64,000 nt of DNA, taken from positions 62,001 to 126,000 of the forward strand of contig NZ_FWXS01000008.1 in the NCBI RefSeq assembly GCF_900176425.1. Direction: 5' to 3'. Made by a program: the position numbers and the translations under genes. The stretch's first letter is position 1, and each line of letters starts with the position of its first letter. Below the pieces are notes generated by a model. The model was not told the DNA's origin. It saw only the letters and a list, made by a program, of their open reading frames with translations, and ran no database searches. This document shows positions 55,289 through 64,000 of this stretch, one piece after another. This stretch comes from Moheibacter sediminis. GTDB taxonomy: Bacteria > Bacteroidota > Bacteroidia > Flavobacteriales > Weeksellaceae.

Positions 55289-56026
55289 ATGAAATTAAAT
55301 ACATTATTAATATTTATTTTTTTATTCAATTTAACTTTAGGACAAGTTAAGATAACGTCTGGAGCCTCGACGATCTCTAATGCACAACTTGAAGTGGTAG
55401 GAGATAATCTACAATCACCTGTAAAATTAGAAAATGTTTTAATGGGGAGAGGGAACTACATTTCAGTTAATTCGAGTGGGGAAATAATCAAAACAAATCA
55501 CAGGCATTTATCTTCATTTATAATGCCGACAATTGTATCATCAGCACCTCTAACTGTGAACGACTATACAGGATTCGGACTTTATCATTACGATGATATC
55601 TATGATGCAAGTAAATGGCATTTGATTCCTGGCTTAAATTCTTCGATTGATATTGAGTTTGATAATAATATAATTGATATAGATATCGAAGGTACAGTGC
55701 AAATGGGTTCTATTGATTTCGATACAGGAGAGTATATTTCCTATGGAATAGGAATATTTGTGAATGATCATCTTGTTGCTGCAAGGGTATTCAACCTGAG
55801 AGGAACTGCCAACAATAATGAATCAATGAAATGGGAGGTACATGGGCAGGTAGAAAATCTCGCCATTGGATCAAATGATGTAAAGGTGGCTATAAATAAA
55901 CGAGGTCGCTCAGGAACTTTTACTGGAGATTTTGTAGTTGCAGGTTCTTCGACAGCACCGAGCACAACTCCCAATTTAAATAGCTTTCAGTCCAAGGCTT
56001 ATCTGCAGGTAAAAGGAAATTATTAA
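55289..56026 (+). CDS. secreted protein of a tandem three-gene family, member 3
   Basis: A 245-residue exported protein with a signal peptide (ends FNLTLGQ, residue 19). The N-terminal motif is degenerate (NAQLEVVGDNLQSPVKLENV), but it shares SKWHLIPGL, IDIEGTVQMG, GIGIFVNDHLVAARVFNLRG and VENLAIGSNDVKVAINKRG with member 1. It starts 26 nt after member 2. No named family is recognised. An adhesin or fibre-like role is only a guess. Confidence 0.72.
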   Translation: MKLNTLLIFIFLFNLTLGQVKITSGASTISNAQLEVVGDNLQSPVKLENVLMGRGNYISVNSSGEIIKTNHRHLSSFIMPTIVSSAPLTVNDYTGFGLYHYDDIYDASKWHLIPGLNSSIDIEFDNNIIDIDIEGTVQMGSIDFDTGEYISYGIGIFVNDHLVAARVFNLRGTANNNESMKWEVHGQVENLAIGSNDVKVAINKRGRSGTFTGDFVVAGSSTAPSTTPNLNSFQSKAYLQVKGNY

Positions 56027-56123
56027 TTTATAGTTAATATAACCAGGTGTGAATGATATTAATTGATGATTAAAGCCTTCTTCATTCTAATGCTCTCAAT
56101 TGCATAAATTCTCAAACTTTTCG

Positions 56124-56131
56124 TATCTTCG
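56124..56131 (+). promoter_or_regulatory. promoter of ileS (-7 TATCTTCG with -33 TTG)
   Basis: TATCTTCG is a TAnnTTTG variant. TTG at 56100-56102 lies 21 nt upstream, the expected spacing for a Bacteroidota -33 element. The start codon is at 56167. Confidence 0.5.
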
Positions 56132-56166
56132 CAAACCTTTAATTTTTAAGGGTGTAAGAAAGATTT

Positions 56167-59100
56167 ATGAGCAAGAATTTTAAAGAATACAAACAGTTAG
56201 ATTTAGTAAAATTAGCAGAAGAAGTTTTAACCGATTGGAACCGAAATCAAGTTTTTGAAAAAAGTGTTTCCTCTCGCGAAGGACAGCAGAATTATGTTTT
56301 TTACGAAGGACCGCCTTCCGCAAACGGTTTGCCGGGAATTCACCACGTGATGGCGCGTGCAATCAAAGATATTTTTTGCCGTTACCATACATTGAAAGGA
56401 GAGCAGGTTCACCGAAAAGCAGGTTGGGATACGCATGGTTTACCGATCGAATTGGGTGTTGAAAAGGAACTCGGAATTACCAAAGAAGACATCGGAAAGA
56501 AAATTTCTGTTGAAGATTATAACAAAGCTTGTCGTGAAGCGGTAATGCGCTATACCGATATCTGGAATGACTTGACTCAGAAAATGGGTTATTGGGTCGA
56601 TTTGAAAGATCCGTACATCACTTACGAACCTAAATACATGGAGTCGGTTTGGTGGCTGCTGAAACAGATTTACAACAAAGACTTGCTTTACAAAGGTTAC
56701 ACTATCCAGCCATATTCGCCCAAAGCCGGAACTGGTCTTTCTTCCCATGAATTGAACCAGCCGGGAACTTACCGAGATGTGACCGATACAACTGTTGTTG
56801 CTCAATTCAAAGCTGATAAAAATTCTTCGGATTTCTTAAAAGGAATTGAGGGTGATGTTTATTTCTTGGCTTGGACAACCACGCCCTGGACTTTGCCATC
56901 GAACACCGCTTTGACTGTAGGTTCGAAAATCGAGTATGTTTTGGTGGAGACATTTAACCAATACACATTCCGTCCGCAGAAAGTCATTTTGGGGAAACCA
57001 TTGTTGAATTCTGTTTTCGGGAAAAATTATTTTGAATCAAATGAACCTTCTGATTTTGAAAACTTCAAAGAAGGTGACAAGAAATTCCCTTACCAGATCA
57101 TCGAAACTTTCAAAGGCTCTGATTTGGTTGGAATTAAATACGAGCAATTATTGCCTTGGGTTTTGCCGTTTGAGGATGCGGACAAAGCATTCCGTGTAAT
57201 TGACGGAGATTTCGTTACGACAGAAGACGGAACCGGAATTGTACACACCGCTCCGACTTTTGGTGCAGACGATGCGAAAGTAGCGAAAGAACACGGTGTG
57301 CCGCCAATGCTCGTTTTGGATGAAAACAGAAATCCTGTTCCATTGGTGGATTTGCAAGGTAAATTCGTAGCACAATTGCCGGAAGGTTTCGGTGGTAAAT
57401 ATGTGAAAAATGAATATTACGACGAAGGAACTGCACCTGAACGTTCAGTAGATGTTGAAATTTCAATCAAACTGAAAGAAGAAAACAAAGCTTTCAAAGT
57501 AGAAAAATACAAGCACAATTATCCGCATTGCTGGAGAACTGACAAGCCGATTTTATATTATCCGCTTGACTCGTGGTTCATTAAAGTAACTTCCGTTCGT
57601 GAACGCATGGCTGAATTGAACAAATCCATCAATTGGAAGCCAAAAGCAACCGGAGAAGGACGTTTTGGAAACTGGTTGGAAAATGCAAATGACTGGAATT
57701 TATCACGTTCCCGTTATTGGGGAATTCCTTTACCTATCTGGCGTACAGAAGATAAATCGGAAGAAATTATCATCGGTTCGGTTGAAGAATTGATGAAGGA
57801 AATTCAAAAATCCATTAATTCAGGATTGATGAAACAAAATCCATTCGAAGGATTTGAAATCGGGAATATGTCTGAAGAAAATTATGCGAAAATCGATTTA
57901 CACAAAAACATCGTGGACGAAATTATTTTTACTTCGAATTCAGGCAAACCGATGAAACGCGAAAGCGATTTGATTGACGTATGGTTTGATTCGGGAGCGA
58001 TGCCGTATGCGCAGTTCCATTATCCTTTTGAAAACAAAGACTGGATTGATTCCGGTTCAAAATATCCTGCAGATTTTATCGCCGAAGGCGTTGATCAGAC
58101 ACGCGGTTGGTTCTATACTTTGCACGCTATCGGAACTTTAGTTTTTGACAGTGTTGCTTACAAAAATGTAGTTTCCAACGGATTGGTTTTGGACAAAAAC
58201 GGACAGAAAATGTCGAAACGTTTAGGGAATGCGGTGGACCCGTTTGAAACGCTTTCAGTTTACGGTCCTGATGCGACACGTTGGTACATGATTGCCAATG
58301 CACAGCCTTGGGAAAATTTGAAATTTGACATCGCAGGTGTCGACGAAGTTCGTAGAAAATTCTTCGGAACACTTTACAATACGTATTCATTCTTTGCACT
58401 TTATGCAAATGTGGATGGATTTAAATATGAAGAGGCTGAAATTCCGGTTGAGGAAAGAAGCGAACTCGACAGATGGATTTTGTCTGAATTAAATTCACTC
58501 ATCAAAAAAGTAGATGAATTTTATGCAGATTACGAACCAACACGTGCTGCGAGAGCAATTCAGGAATTTGTAATCGACAATTTAAGCAACTGGCATGTAC
58601 GCTTAAGCAGAAGACGTTTCTGGAAGGGAGATTATTCAAAAGATAAAATTTCAGCCTACCAAACGCTTTATACTGTTTTGGAAAATGTTGCAATTTTATC
58701 AGCGCCGATCGCGCCATTTTTCTCAGACAGATTGTATAAAGATTTGAATGAAGCAACGGGTAAAAATGAAGTTGAATCTGTACACTTGGCATATTTTCCA
58801 AAAGCGGATGAAACTTTGATTGATTCAGAATTGGAGGTTCGAACACAATTGGCGCAAGCTGCTACCAGCATGATTTTATCTTTGAGAAAAGGCTCGGATA
58901 TGCGTGTGCGTCAGCCTTTGCAAAAAGTGATTATTCCTGTTTTGGATGAAACGATGAAACAACGCTTGGAATCAGTTTCTGAATTATTAAAACAAGAAGT
59001 AAATGTGAAAGAAATTCAATTGTTGACAAATGAAGAAGCTTCGCATTTATTGGTGAAAAGTATCAAGCCCAATTTCAAAACATTGGGTCCGAAACATGGT

Positions 59101-59574
59101 CAGGACATGAAAGCAATTTCTGCCGCGACTGTGAAATTGATCAATGATGACATTGTGAAATTGGAATCAGAAGGAAAAATTTTATTAAATTTAGACAATA
59201 AAACTGTTGAATTAGAATTGGAAGATTTTGAAATTTCAGCCAAAGACATTCCTGGTTGGACGGTAACTTCCAATGGAAATCTTACAGTTGCTCTGGATAT
59301 ACAGCTTACAGACGAACTTCGCTCGGAAGGTGTGGCACGGGAATTGGTAAATAGAATCCAGAATTTACGAAAAGAGAACGGATTAGAAGTTACAGATAAA
59401 ATCCGTTTAATTTTAAAAAATGATGACAAAATAGAAACATCGGTAATACAAAATAAAGATTATATTTGCTCGGAAACGCTGGCTGCAGAATTGCTGTTGC
59501 AATCTGAAATAGAAGGCGGAACGAAAATAGAGATAGACGATTTGATAACTGAAATTTCGATTTCAAAAATTTAA
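56167..59574 (+). CDS. ileS: isoleucyl-tRNA synthetase
   Basis: Charges tRNA-Ile with isoleucine in the cytoplasm. The 1135-residue class I synthetase has the HIGH-type motif SANGLPGIHH (about residues 58-67) and a CP1 editing domain (about 210-440; TTTPWTLPSNTAL). The WFDSGAMPYAQ region and the signature KMSKRLGN (about 680) follow, then a tRNA anticodon-binding domain and a C-terminal DUF5915-like extension (about 930-1135). Length and layout fit the Bacteroidota/eukaryote-like type. The dksA-like gene follows after 6 nt and lspA after that, a conserved trio. Confidence 0.97.
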   Translation: MSKNFKEYKQLDLVKLAEEVLTDWNRNQVFEKSVSSREGQQNYVFYEGPPSANGLPGIHHVMARAIKDIFCRYHTLKGEQVHRKAGWDTHGLPIELGVEKELGITKEDIGKKISVEDYNKACREAVMRYTDIWNDLTQKMGYWVDLKDPYITYEPKYMESVWWLLKQIYNKDLLYKGYTIQPYSPKAGTGLSSHELNQPGTYRDVTDTTVVAQFKADKNSSDFLKGIEGDVYFLAWTTTPWTLPSNTALTVGSKIEYVLVETFNQYTFRPQKVILGKPLLNSVFGKNYFESNEPSDFENFKEGDKKFPYQIIETFKGSDLVGIKYEQLLPWVLPFEDADKAFRVIDGDFVTTEDGTGIVHTAPTFGADDAKVAKEHGVPPMLVLDENRNPVPLVDLQGKFVAQLPEGFGGKYVKNEYYDEGTAPERSVDVEISIKLKEENKAFKVEKYKHNYPHCWRTDKPILYYPLDSWFIKVTSVRERMAELNKSINWKPKATGEGRFGNWLENANDWNLSRSRYWGIPLPIWRTEDKSEEIIIGSVEELMKEIQKSINSGLMKQNPFEGFEIGNMSEENYAKIDLHKNIVDEIIFTSNSGKPMKRESDLIDVWFDSGAMPYAQFHYPFENKDWIDSGSKYPADFIAEGVDQTRGWFYTLHAIGTLVFDSVAYKNVVSNGLVLDKNGQKMSKRLGNAVDPFETLSVYGPDATRWYMIANAQPWENLKFDIAGVDEVRRKFFGTLYNTYSFFALYANVDGFKYEEAEIPVEERSELDRWILSELNSLIKKVDEFYADYEPTRAARAIQEFVIDNLSNWHVRLSRRRFWKGDYSKDKISAYQTLYTVLENVAILSAPIAPFFSDRLYKDLNEATGKNEVESVHLAYFPKADETLIDSELEVRTQLAQAATSMILSLRKGSDMRVRQPLQKVIIPVLDETMKQRLESVSELLKQEVNVKEIQLLTNEEASHLLVKSIKPNFKTLGPKHGQDMKAISAATVKLINDDIVKLESEGKILLNLDNKTVELELEDFEISAKDIPGWTVTSNGNLTVALDIQLTDELRSEGVARELVNRIQNLRKENGLEVTDKIRLILKNDDKIETSVIQNKDYICSETLAAELLLQSEIEGGTKIEIDDLITEISISKI

Positions 59575-59580
59575 ACTACT

Positions 59581-59964
59581 ATGACCACAGACGAAAAAAC
59601 AAGATATGCTGATGCTGAATTAGAGGAATTCCGTCAGATTATACAGGAAAAATTACAAAAAGCTGAGCGCGATTATGAATTGATCAAAGAATCTTTCATG
59701 AACGGTTTAGACAACGGAACTGACGATACCTCACCAACTTTCAAAGCTTTTGAAGAAGGTTCTGAAACTATGAGTAAAGAACAAAATGCACAGTTGGCAT
59801 CACGTCAGGAAAAGTTCATCCGCGATTTGAAAAACGCTTTGATCCGTATCGAAAACAAAACTTACGGTATCTGTCGTGTGACCGGAAAATTGATTAATAA
59901 AGACAGATTGAAATTGGTTCCGCACGCGACTTTGAGTATCGAAGCAAAAAACATGCAACGCTAA
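59581..59964 (+). CDS. DksA/TraR-family protein
   Basis: A 127-residue RNA-polymerase-secondary-channel-type protein. An acidic helical coiled coil (about 1-85) precedes the remnant zinc-finger region YGICRVTGKLINKDRLKLVP (about 98-117). Only one of the four classic cysteines remains, as is usual in Bacteroidota members, so zinc binding is unlikely. A role in transcription control is inferred from the family. It lies 6 nt after ileS and 9 nt before lspA. Confidence 0.88.
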   Translation: MTTDEKTRYADAELEEFRQIIQEKLQKAERDYELIKESFMNGLDNGTDDTSPTFKAFEEGSETMSKEQNAQLASRQEKFIRDLKNALIRIENKTYGICRVTGKLINKDRLKLVPHATLSIEAKNMQR

Positions 59965-59973
59965 AAAAAAGTT

Positions 59974-60591
59974 TTGAAGAAAGTAGGAATTATTGTTTTG
60001 CTGGTCTTGATTATAGACCAGCTTTCTAAGTTTTATATCAAAACCAATTTTCATTACGGAGAAGCTGTCGAGGTTTTTAATTGGTTTCAATTGAAATTCG
60101 TAGAAAATCCTGGAATGGCTTATGGTGCTGAATTTGGGGGACTTGTGGGAAAACTTGTTTTGTCAGTACTTCGTTTATTTTTGATCGTGGGAATTTGTTG
60201 GTACATCTGGAAAAATGTAGCGAAACACAACAATAATTATTTCAAAATTGGAATGGCGTTGGTGCTTGCAGGGGCAATGGGCAACCAGATTGATGGATTG
60301 TTTTACGGAATGATTTTCGACACAGGACCCGTTTGGAACCCCGAACATGGGATGTGGGAAAGTTATACAGGTGTTTCCACAGCAGACTTCAAAGGTTATT
60401 CCGGATTTTTAAAAGGAGCAGTTGTGGACATGCTTTATTTTCCATTATTTGAAATGACTTGGCCTGAATGGATTCCTGGAATCGGCGGTAAGAATTTTGA
60501 GTTTTTCTCCTATATTTTCAACGTAGCAGACGCTTCCATTACGGTTGGCGGTGCGACAATTTTATTGCTCAGAAAGAAAGTTTTTGCTTAA
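59974..60591 (+). CDS. lspA: signal peptidase II (lipoprotein signal peptidase)
   Basis: Removes signal peptides from prolipoproteins in the inner membrane, needed for the many lipoproteins in this window. The 205-residue protein has four membrane helices, the early DQLSKFYIK motif (about 14), GNQIDGLFYGM (about 107-117) and the catalytic aspartates in GAVVDMLYF and FNVADASI. The start is a TTG at 59974: an in-frame stop (59962) lies just upstream and no ATG is available before the conserved region. It has a longer periplasmic loop than E. coli LspA, as is usual in this phylum. Confidence 0.95.
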   Translation: MKKVGIIVLLVLIIDQLSKFYIKTNFHYGEAVEVFNWFQLKFVENPGMAYGAEFGGLVGKLVLSVLRLFLIVGICWYIWKNVAKHNNNYFKIGMALVLAGAMGNQIDGLFYGMIFDTGPVWNPEHGMWESYTGVSTADFKGYSGFLKGAVVDMLYFPLFEMTWPEWIPGIGGKNFEFFSYIFNVADASITVGGATILLLRKKVFA

Positions 60592-60612
60592 TTCATCCAT
60601 TTCAGTTTTCAA

Positions 60613-61929
60613 ATGAAATTTAAGTTCTCTATTGTGTTTTTTTTAATTTTGTTTCAATCCATTTTTGCACAAAATTATACGCCAATTGATACTGCCGATG
60701 AAAATTCGAGAAAAGAATTGGTGAACAAGTACAATCCTGTTTTTGAAAATTTTAATTCTATTTTAAAAAACCAATATACAGGAAAACAAAGAAATCAGAT
60801 GCTCAATATTTTTATTGAAATTCAAGAAGATTTTGTAGAGGAAATAGAACAAGGTTATTTTACTTTTGATGAGCAGTTTCAAAAAATGGCCGATGGAATT
60901 TTGAATGAATTGAAATCTAAAAACCCTGAAATTTCTGATGAATTAAAAATTTTGGTATCCAAGCATGGAACGGTAAACGGATATTGCATGGCAGATGGTA
61001 CACTAGTGATCAACATGGGAACTTTTAAATTCTTGGAAAATGAAGACCAGATAGCAGGAATTGTTGCTCACGAAATTGCCCACAAAACACTTAATCATGT
61101 TACGAAATCTGTTCAAAGACATGTTTCATCTAATATTTCTGAAACCAATCAAGGGAAGATTAATTCTATCAAAAAGAAAAAAATAGGAAAAAATGAGGAG
61201 GCATTTCAGCTCATGCGGTCAATGATGTATGAAGAAGGAAGCCTGCGCAGAAAACAGGAAATTGAAGCCGACTCTCTGGGATATATGTATTTTTCAAAAA
61301 CCAAGTACGACAAATATCAATTCGTAGAAGCATTTAAATTGCTGCAACGTTACGATACTTTGAAACCTGCCGGAGTCGAAGTCAATACATATAAAAAGTA
61401 CTTTGATTTTCCTGCTCAACAATTCAAAGAAGATTGGATGAAAATGGAAGATTTTTCTGCTTATGATTATGAAAAATACGTAGAAAAAATAAATAAGGAT
61501 TCTATTTCTTCACACCCGGAAGTGATTGAGAGGATTGATTTTATGGAAAGAAAAAATCCGGAACTGCAAACGTATTCAGAATCAATTACCGCCAATTCTA
61601 ATTTTCTGGAATTGCAATACATTGCAGAAATGGAAGAAGTGCCCAATCTGTATTTTTTGAAACAATATGGCCTGGCCATTTATTTTTCACTTTATTATTT
61701 ACAACAAGGTAAAGACGAGGGTTTTTACAAATATTGGTTGGGTAAAAGTTTTGAAAAAATCCATGAAGCCAGACGTGTTTACAAAGTCAACCGATATTTA
61801 GATACCGTTTCACCCAAAGACCAATCAGAAAGTTATATGCAGTTTTTGAATTTCATGTGGAATTTAAACTTAAACGAAATCAAAAATATTGCAGATTTTT
61901 ATTCCCAATCGCAAGCTGTCAATAGTTAA
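60613..61929 (+). CDS. secreted M48-family metalloprotease
   Basis: A 438-residue exported protease. The signal peptide ends near SIFAQ (residue 19). The zinc motif HEIAHKTLNHV (about 153-163) and the third ligand in RKQEIEADSLGYMYF (about 218-232) define peptidase M48 (BepA/Oma1-like). The C-terminal half (about 245-438) is helical and may carry degenerate TPR-like units. Periplasmic quality control of outer-membrane proteins is the known role of relatives. Its 3' end overlaps the convergent gene at 61919 by 11 nt. Confidence 0.88.
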   Translation: MKFKFSIVFFLILFQSIFAQNYTPIDTADENSRKELVNKYNPVFENFNSILKNQYTGKQRNQMLNIFIEIQEDFVEEIEQGYFTFDEQFQKMADGILNELKSKNPEISDELKILVSKHGTVNGYCMADGTLVINMGTFKFLENEDQIAGIVAHEIAHKTLNHVTKSVQRHVSSNISETNQGKINSIKKKKIGKNEEAFQLMRSMMYEEGSLRRKQEIEADSLGYMYFSKTKYDKYQFVEAFKLLQRYDTLKPAGVEVNTYKKYFDFPAQQFKEDWMKMEDFSAYDYEKYVEKINKDSISSHPEVIERIDFMERKNPELQTYSESITANSNFLELQYIAEMEEVPNLYFLKQYGLAIYFSLYYLQQGKDEGFYKYWLGKSFEKIHEARRVYKVNRYLDTVSPKDQSESYMQFLNFMWNLNLNEIKNIADFYSQSQAVNS

Positions 61930-63412
61930 GTTTCTCTAGCCTTATTTGATTTAAGTTTGACTTCTCATTAAATTCTTGTAACATTATGTAACCTTCTTTT
62001 GCCGGAATCGGGCGGATGAAAAAATCTTCTGAAGACATCGGTATGGTTTCTTCTTTGAACTCCCCATTGATGATAGTGTTGATGCCTAAAATCCAATTTT
62101 TATCTCTTGTCTCGTCATCTTTTTTGTGGTCTCTGAAAAAGAAAACAACCCCCTGATCGTCTTTTATGTACTGATGAAACAAATAATCATTTTTAAACCA
62201 TTTGCTTTTGTCTTTCTGGATGGTATAATTCGCCTTGAATTTTCCATCCTTGTCAAAATTAAACAGTACAAAATCCAAAGATTTGGTAGAAGTATAATTT
62301 GAATTTACACCTTTGAATTTCTCAGCGAGATAAGAAAAAGAACCATCTTTCAAAATGTAAATTTTCATAGGCGAGAGATAATATCCTTTTTCCACCACAC
62401 CATATTTGTTTGCTTCAAGATTGGAAGCAATTTCAGACCAAGGATAATATTTTTTTGAAATTTCCTTTCCGGTTTTATCGAGTGTAATGGTGTAAACTCC
62501 CAAGTTTTTCTGCCAATTGAAATCTTCTTTGGAATAAGGACTGTAATTTCCTACGATGTAAATCTTGTCTCCGAAATAACGAAGGTTTACAGTGTGGCTG
62601 TAAGCCGAATTTTTATCTTCAAATGGATATTCAAAAATTTGAGTGCCATTTGTCACGTCAATTCCCACCAAATTAAATTTATCGATGTATTTGCTATTGG
62701 AAAAATAACTCAATCCACCGATTATTAAACCTTCATTGATGTTGATTACATTGAAGCTTTTCCAGTCTTTTTTTACGCCATCCACATTGTATGAATAAGT
62801 CCATTTCAAATTCTGGTCAGCACCATAAACTTTTAAATCTTTTTCCAGATAATTTTTCCCTTTTTTGTTGTTTTCGGTTACAAAAAATCCATTCAGATTT
62901 TGATAATTAATAGCATAAGCGAGTGAAAATGACTCTGCGCCTTTGTAATTTTCTTTGAGTTCATCTACATTTTTGATGCTCAATTCTTTGAAGCTGTCAT
63001 TTTCGTACATAAACTCTTTGGAAACAGATTTATCTTTCAAGGAGATAATTCTATTGTAAGTCAACAATGTTTCGGTTTTGCGTTTCAGAAATTTGGAAAC
63101 CAAAATCCCATCACCCATATAAGTACAGTCAAAAAACAAATTTTTTATTCCGTCATAATGTTTTTCGGTATAAGTTCCATTGGCAGCTTTGTTGAGGTTT
63201 TTGTCAAGCAAAACATATTCGAATTGCGTATTTTCCGTATCAATTTTCCCTTGATCAAAAAAATAAATGTATCCGTACAAGTCTCCATTACTGTTAGAAA
63301 GTATGCTGCTGTATACAATATCGCCTTCAGCAATATTTTCAAGGTCCTGAATCTGAGCAGTTAAGTAATTTATAAAAAATAAAAACGAAGCAATGATAGA
63401 AAGACTTCTCAT
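61919..63412 (-). CDS. secreted protein of unknown function, beta-propeller-like
   Basis: A 497-residue protein with a signal peptide (ends INYLTAQ, about residue 19). The rest is beta-rich, with repeats of the form YGYIYFFDQGK, GDKIYIVGNYSPYSK, LIIGGLSYF and DGSFSYLAEKF, suggesting a propeller. There is no catalytic motif or sorting domain. It is convergent with the M48 gene (11-nt overlap) and divergent from the DUF3817 gene. A TATATTTG promoter element lies 25 nt upstream. Confidence 0.7.
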   Translation of the reverse strand: MRSLSIIASFLFFINYLTAQIQDLENIAEGDIVYSSILSNSNGDLYGYIYFFDQGKIDTENTQFEYVLLDKNLNKAANGTYTEKHYDGIKNLFFDCTYMGDGILVSKFLKRKTETLLTYNRIISLKDKSVSKEFMYENDSFKELSIKNVDELKENYKGAESFSLAYAINYQNLNGFFVTENNKKGKNYLEKDLKVYGADQNLKWTYSYNVDGVKKDWKSFNVININEGLIIGGLSYFSNSKYIDKFNLVGIDVTNGTQIFEYPFEDKNSAYSHTVNLRYFGDKIYIVGNYSPYSKEDFNWQKNLGVYTITLDKTGKEISKKYYPWSEIASNLEANKYGVVEKGYYLSPMKIYILKDGSFSYLAEKFKGVNSNYTSTKSLDFVLFNFDKDGKFKANYTIQKDKSKWFKNDYLFHQYIKDDQGVVFFFRDHKKDDETRDKNWILGINTIINGEFKEETIPMSSEDFFIRPIPAKEGYIMLQEFNEKSNLNQIRLEKLNY

Positions 63413-63437
63413 AAAATAAATTAAGTTTTAAAGGCTC

Positions 63438-63445
63438 CAAATATA
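63438..63445 (-). promoter_or_regulatory. -7 promoter element of the gene at 61919-63412
   Basis: Minus strand reads TATATTTG, matching TAnnTTTG, 25 nt upstream of the start codon at 63412. Confidence 0.5.
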
Positions 63446-63457
63446 ACAATTATGAGA

Positions 63458-63490
63458 TTTTGTAAGAACTAAATTATACAATTATCTTTG
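63458..63490 (+). promoter_or_regulatory. promoter of the DUF3817 gene, both elements present
   Basis: TTTTG at 63458-63462 and TATCTTTG at 63483-63490 are 20 nt apart, the standard layout of the Bacteroidota primary-sigma promoter. The start codon at 63505 is 14 nt downstream. It is back-to-back with the opposing promoter at 63438-63445. Confidence 0.7.
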
Positions 63491-63504
63491 CGCAAATTTT
63501 CTTC

Positions 63505-63813
63505 ATGAACGAGGCCTTGTTAAAAAAATGGTTTAAAATATTCTGCATAGCAGAATTCATCAGTTGTTTCTTGCTTTTTTGCGTAGCGATGCCGCTGAAA
63601 TATGGATATGACAACACAGCAATTATGTTTCCGGTTGGAATGTTTCACGGTGTAGCTTTTATGGGATACGTTGTGTTGGCATTATTGGTGCAGAAATATT
63701 ATAAATGGGACTTGGAAGAATTGATTTTTGTGATGATTTTCGCATTCATCCCATTCATGACGCTTTTGGTTCACAGAAAAGTTGAAAAATTCGAAAAGGA
63801 AAACCCTCAATAA
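63505..63813 (+). CDS. DUF3817-domain small membrane protein
   Basis: A 102-residue protein with three hydrophobic helices (about 9-28, 37-60 and 70-90) and the family stretch MFPVGMFHGVAFMGYV. Function of DUF3817 proteins is unknown. It has its own promoter with both elements. The 187 nt after it (63814-64000) contain no gene that I can support, only a short palindrome at 63961-63979. Confidence 0.88.
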   Translation: MNEALLKKWFKIFCIAEFISCFLLFCVAMPLKYGYDNTAIMFPVGMFHGVAFMGYVVLALLVQKYYKWDLEELIFVMIFAFIPFMTLLVHRKVEKFEKENPQ

Positions 63814-64000
63814 ATCTGCTATAATTTTGTAATTAATCAAAGTTGTCAGATTTGTAAGTGGTCCAATATTGACTATTTCATTAGTCTTGAAGTTTAAGCC
63901 TTTCAATTTCCACTACTTGAAAAGTCATTTATGACAAATCAATAAAGTTAAATTGATAAGTTATGATTATCAATCATAATGGAAAGTACCCTCATGCTAA

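Noticed and set aside
59581-59964. Possible inactivation of the DksA-like gene because only one zinc-finger cysteine remains.
   Set aside because: Loss of these cysteines is usual in Bacteroidota homologs, and the rest of the protein is intact and in its conserved place.
63961-63979. Palindrome TTATGATT-ATC-AATCATAA near the window end.
   Set aside because: It is AT-rich and short, lacks a T-run, and the gene it might serve is outside the window, so no role can be supported.
1-64000. CRISPR arrays, rRNA genes, complete insertion sequences, prophage genes, integrases or a replication origin.
   Set aside because: I looked for regularly spaced repeats, transposase or integrase motifs and dnaA-like neighbourhoods and saw none.

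Overview
The window looks like a chromosomal stretch of a Bacteroidota bacterium, most likely class Flavobacteriia. The evidence is two SusC/SusD pairs, two proteins ending in type IX secretion (Por) sorting domains, a fused CcsBA cytochrome c maturation protein, bacillithiol deacetylase BshB1, the ileS-dksA-lspA and ddl-PASTA-rluD neighbourhoods, AT-rich DNA, almost no Shine-Dalgarno sequences, and repeated matches to the Bacteroidota -7 promoter element TAnnTTTG (or TAnnTTCG) just upstream of start codons. I cannot name genus or species.

Layout. 1-18.8 kb is mostly housekeeping: guaB, a large DUF2723 membrane protein, a small outer-membrane barrel, a deoxynucleoside kinase, tRNA-Arg, an M49-like peptidase, a secreted metallophosphoesterase, an orphan HsdR-N-like nuclease, tRNA-His, bshB1, a dead ParE/RelE toxin, a glutathione peroxidase and ccsBA. 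19.0-37.7 kb is a polysaccharide utilisation locus (PUL). It holds a membrane-spanning propeller/HTH regulator, an intergenic array of TACATCATTTA sites, susC, susD, two tandem GH144 lipoproteins, an esterase, a GH3 beta-glucosidase and an MFS sugar transporter. After a terminator come an endonuclease/exonuclease/phosphatase (EEP) enzyme, a GH43-like/discoidin protein and a second alpha/beta hydrolase. 37.6-44.3 kb carries an archaemetzincin-like protease, a secreted M36-like protease, rarA, a Kef/CPA2 antiporter and a small lipoprotein. 44.4-49.2 kb is a second SusCD pair with no linked enzymes. 49.3-63.8 kb has rnhB, coaD, ddl, a PASTA protein, rluD, three tandem paralogous secreted proteins of unknown function, ileS, dksA-like, lspA, an M48 protease, an unknown secreted protein and a DUF3817 protein.

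How the PUL could work. GH144 enzymes are endo-beta-1,2-glucanases. Surface lipoprotein GH144s would cut beta-1,2-glucan, SusCD would import the oligosaccharides, the periplasmic GH3 would release glucose, and the FucP/GluP-like MFS carrier would take it into the cytoplasm. Natural beta-1,2-glucans are mainly bacterial periplasmic or cyclic glucans, which carry succinyl and phosphoglycerol groups. The two esterase-like hydrolases and the EEP enzyme may remove such groups; this last step is inference.

Structure outside the genes includes a 145-nt GC-rich hairpin element, a second GC-rich repeat between ddl and the PASTA gene, a REP-like palindrome whose right arm contains the start codon of the GH43-like gene, two near-identical hairpins flanking the metallophosphoesterase gene, and a tRNA-Arg whose D-loop and T-loop carry a matched G19A/C56U exchange.
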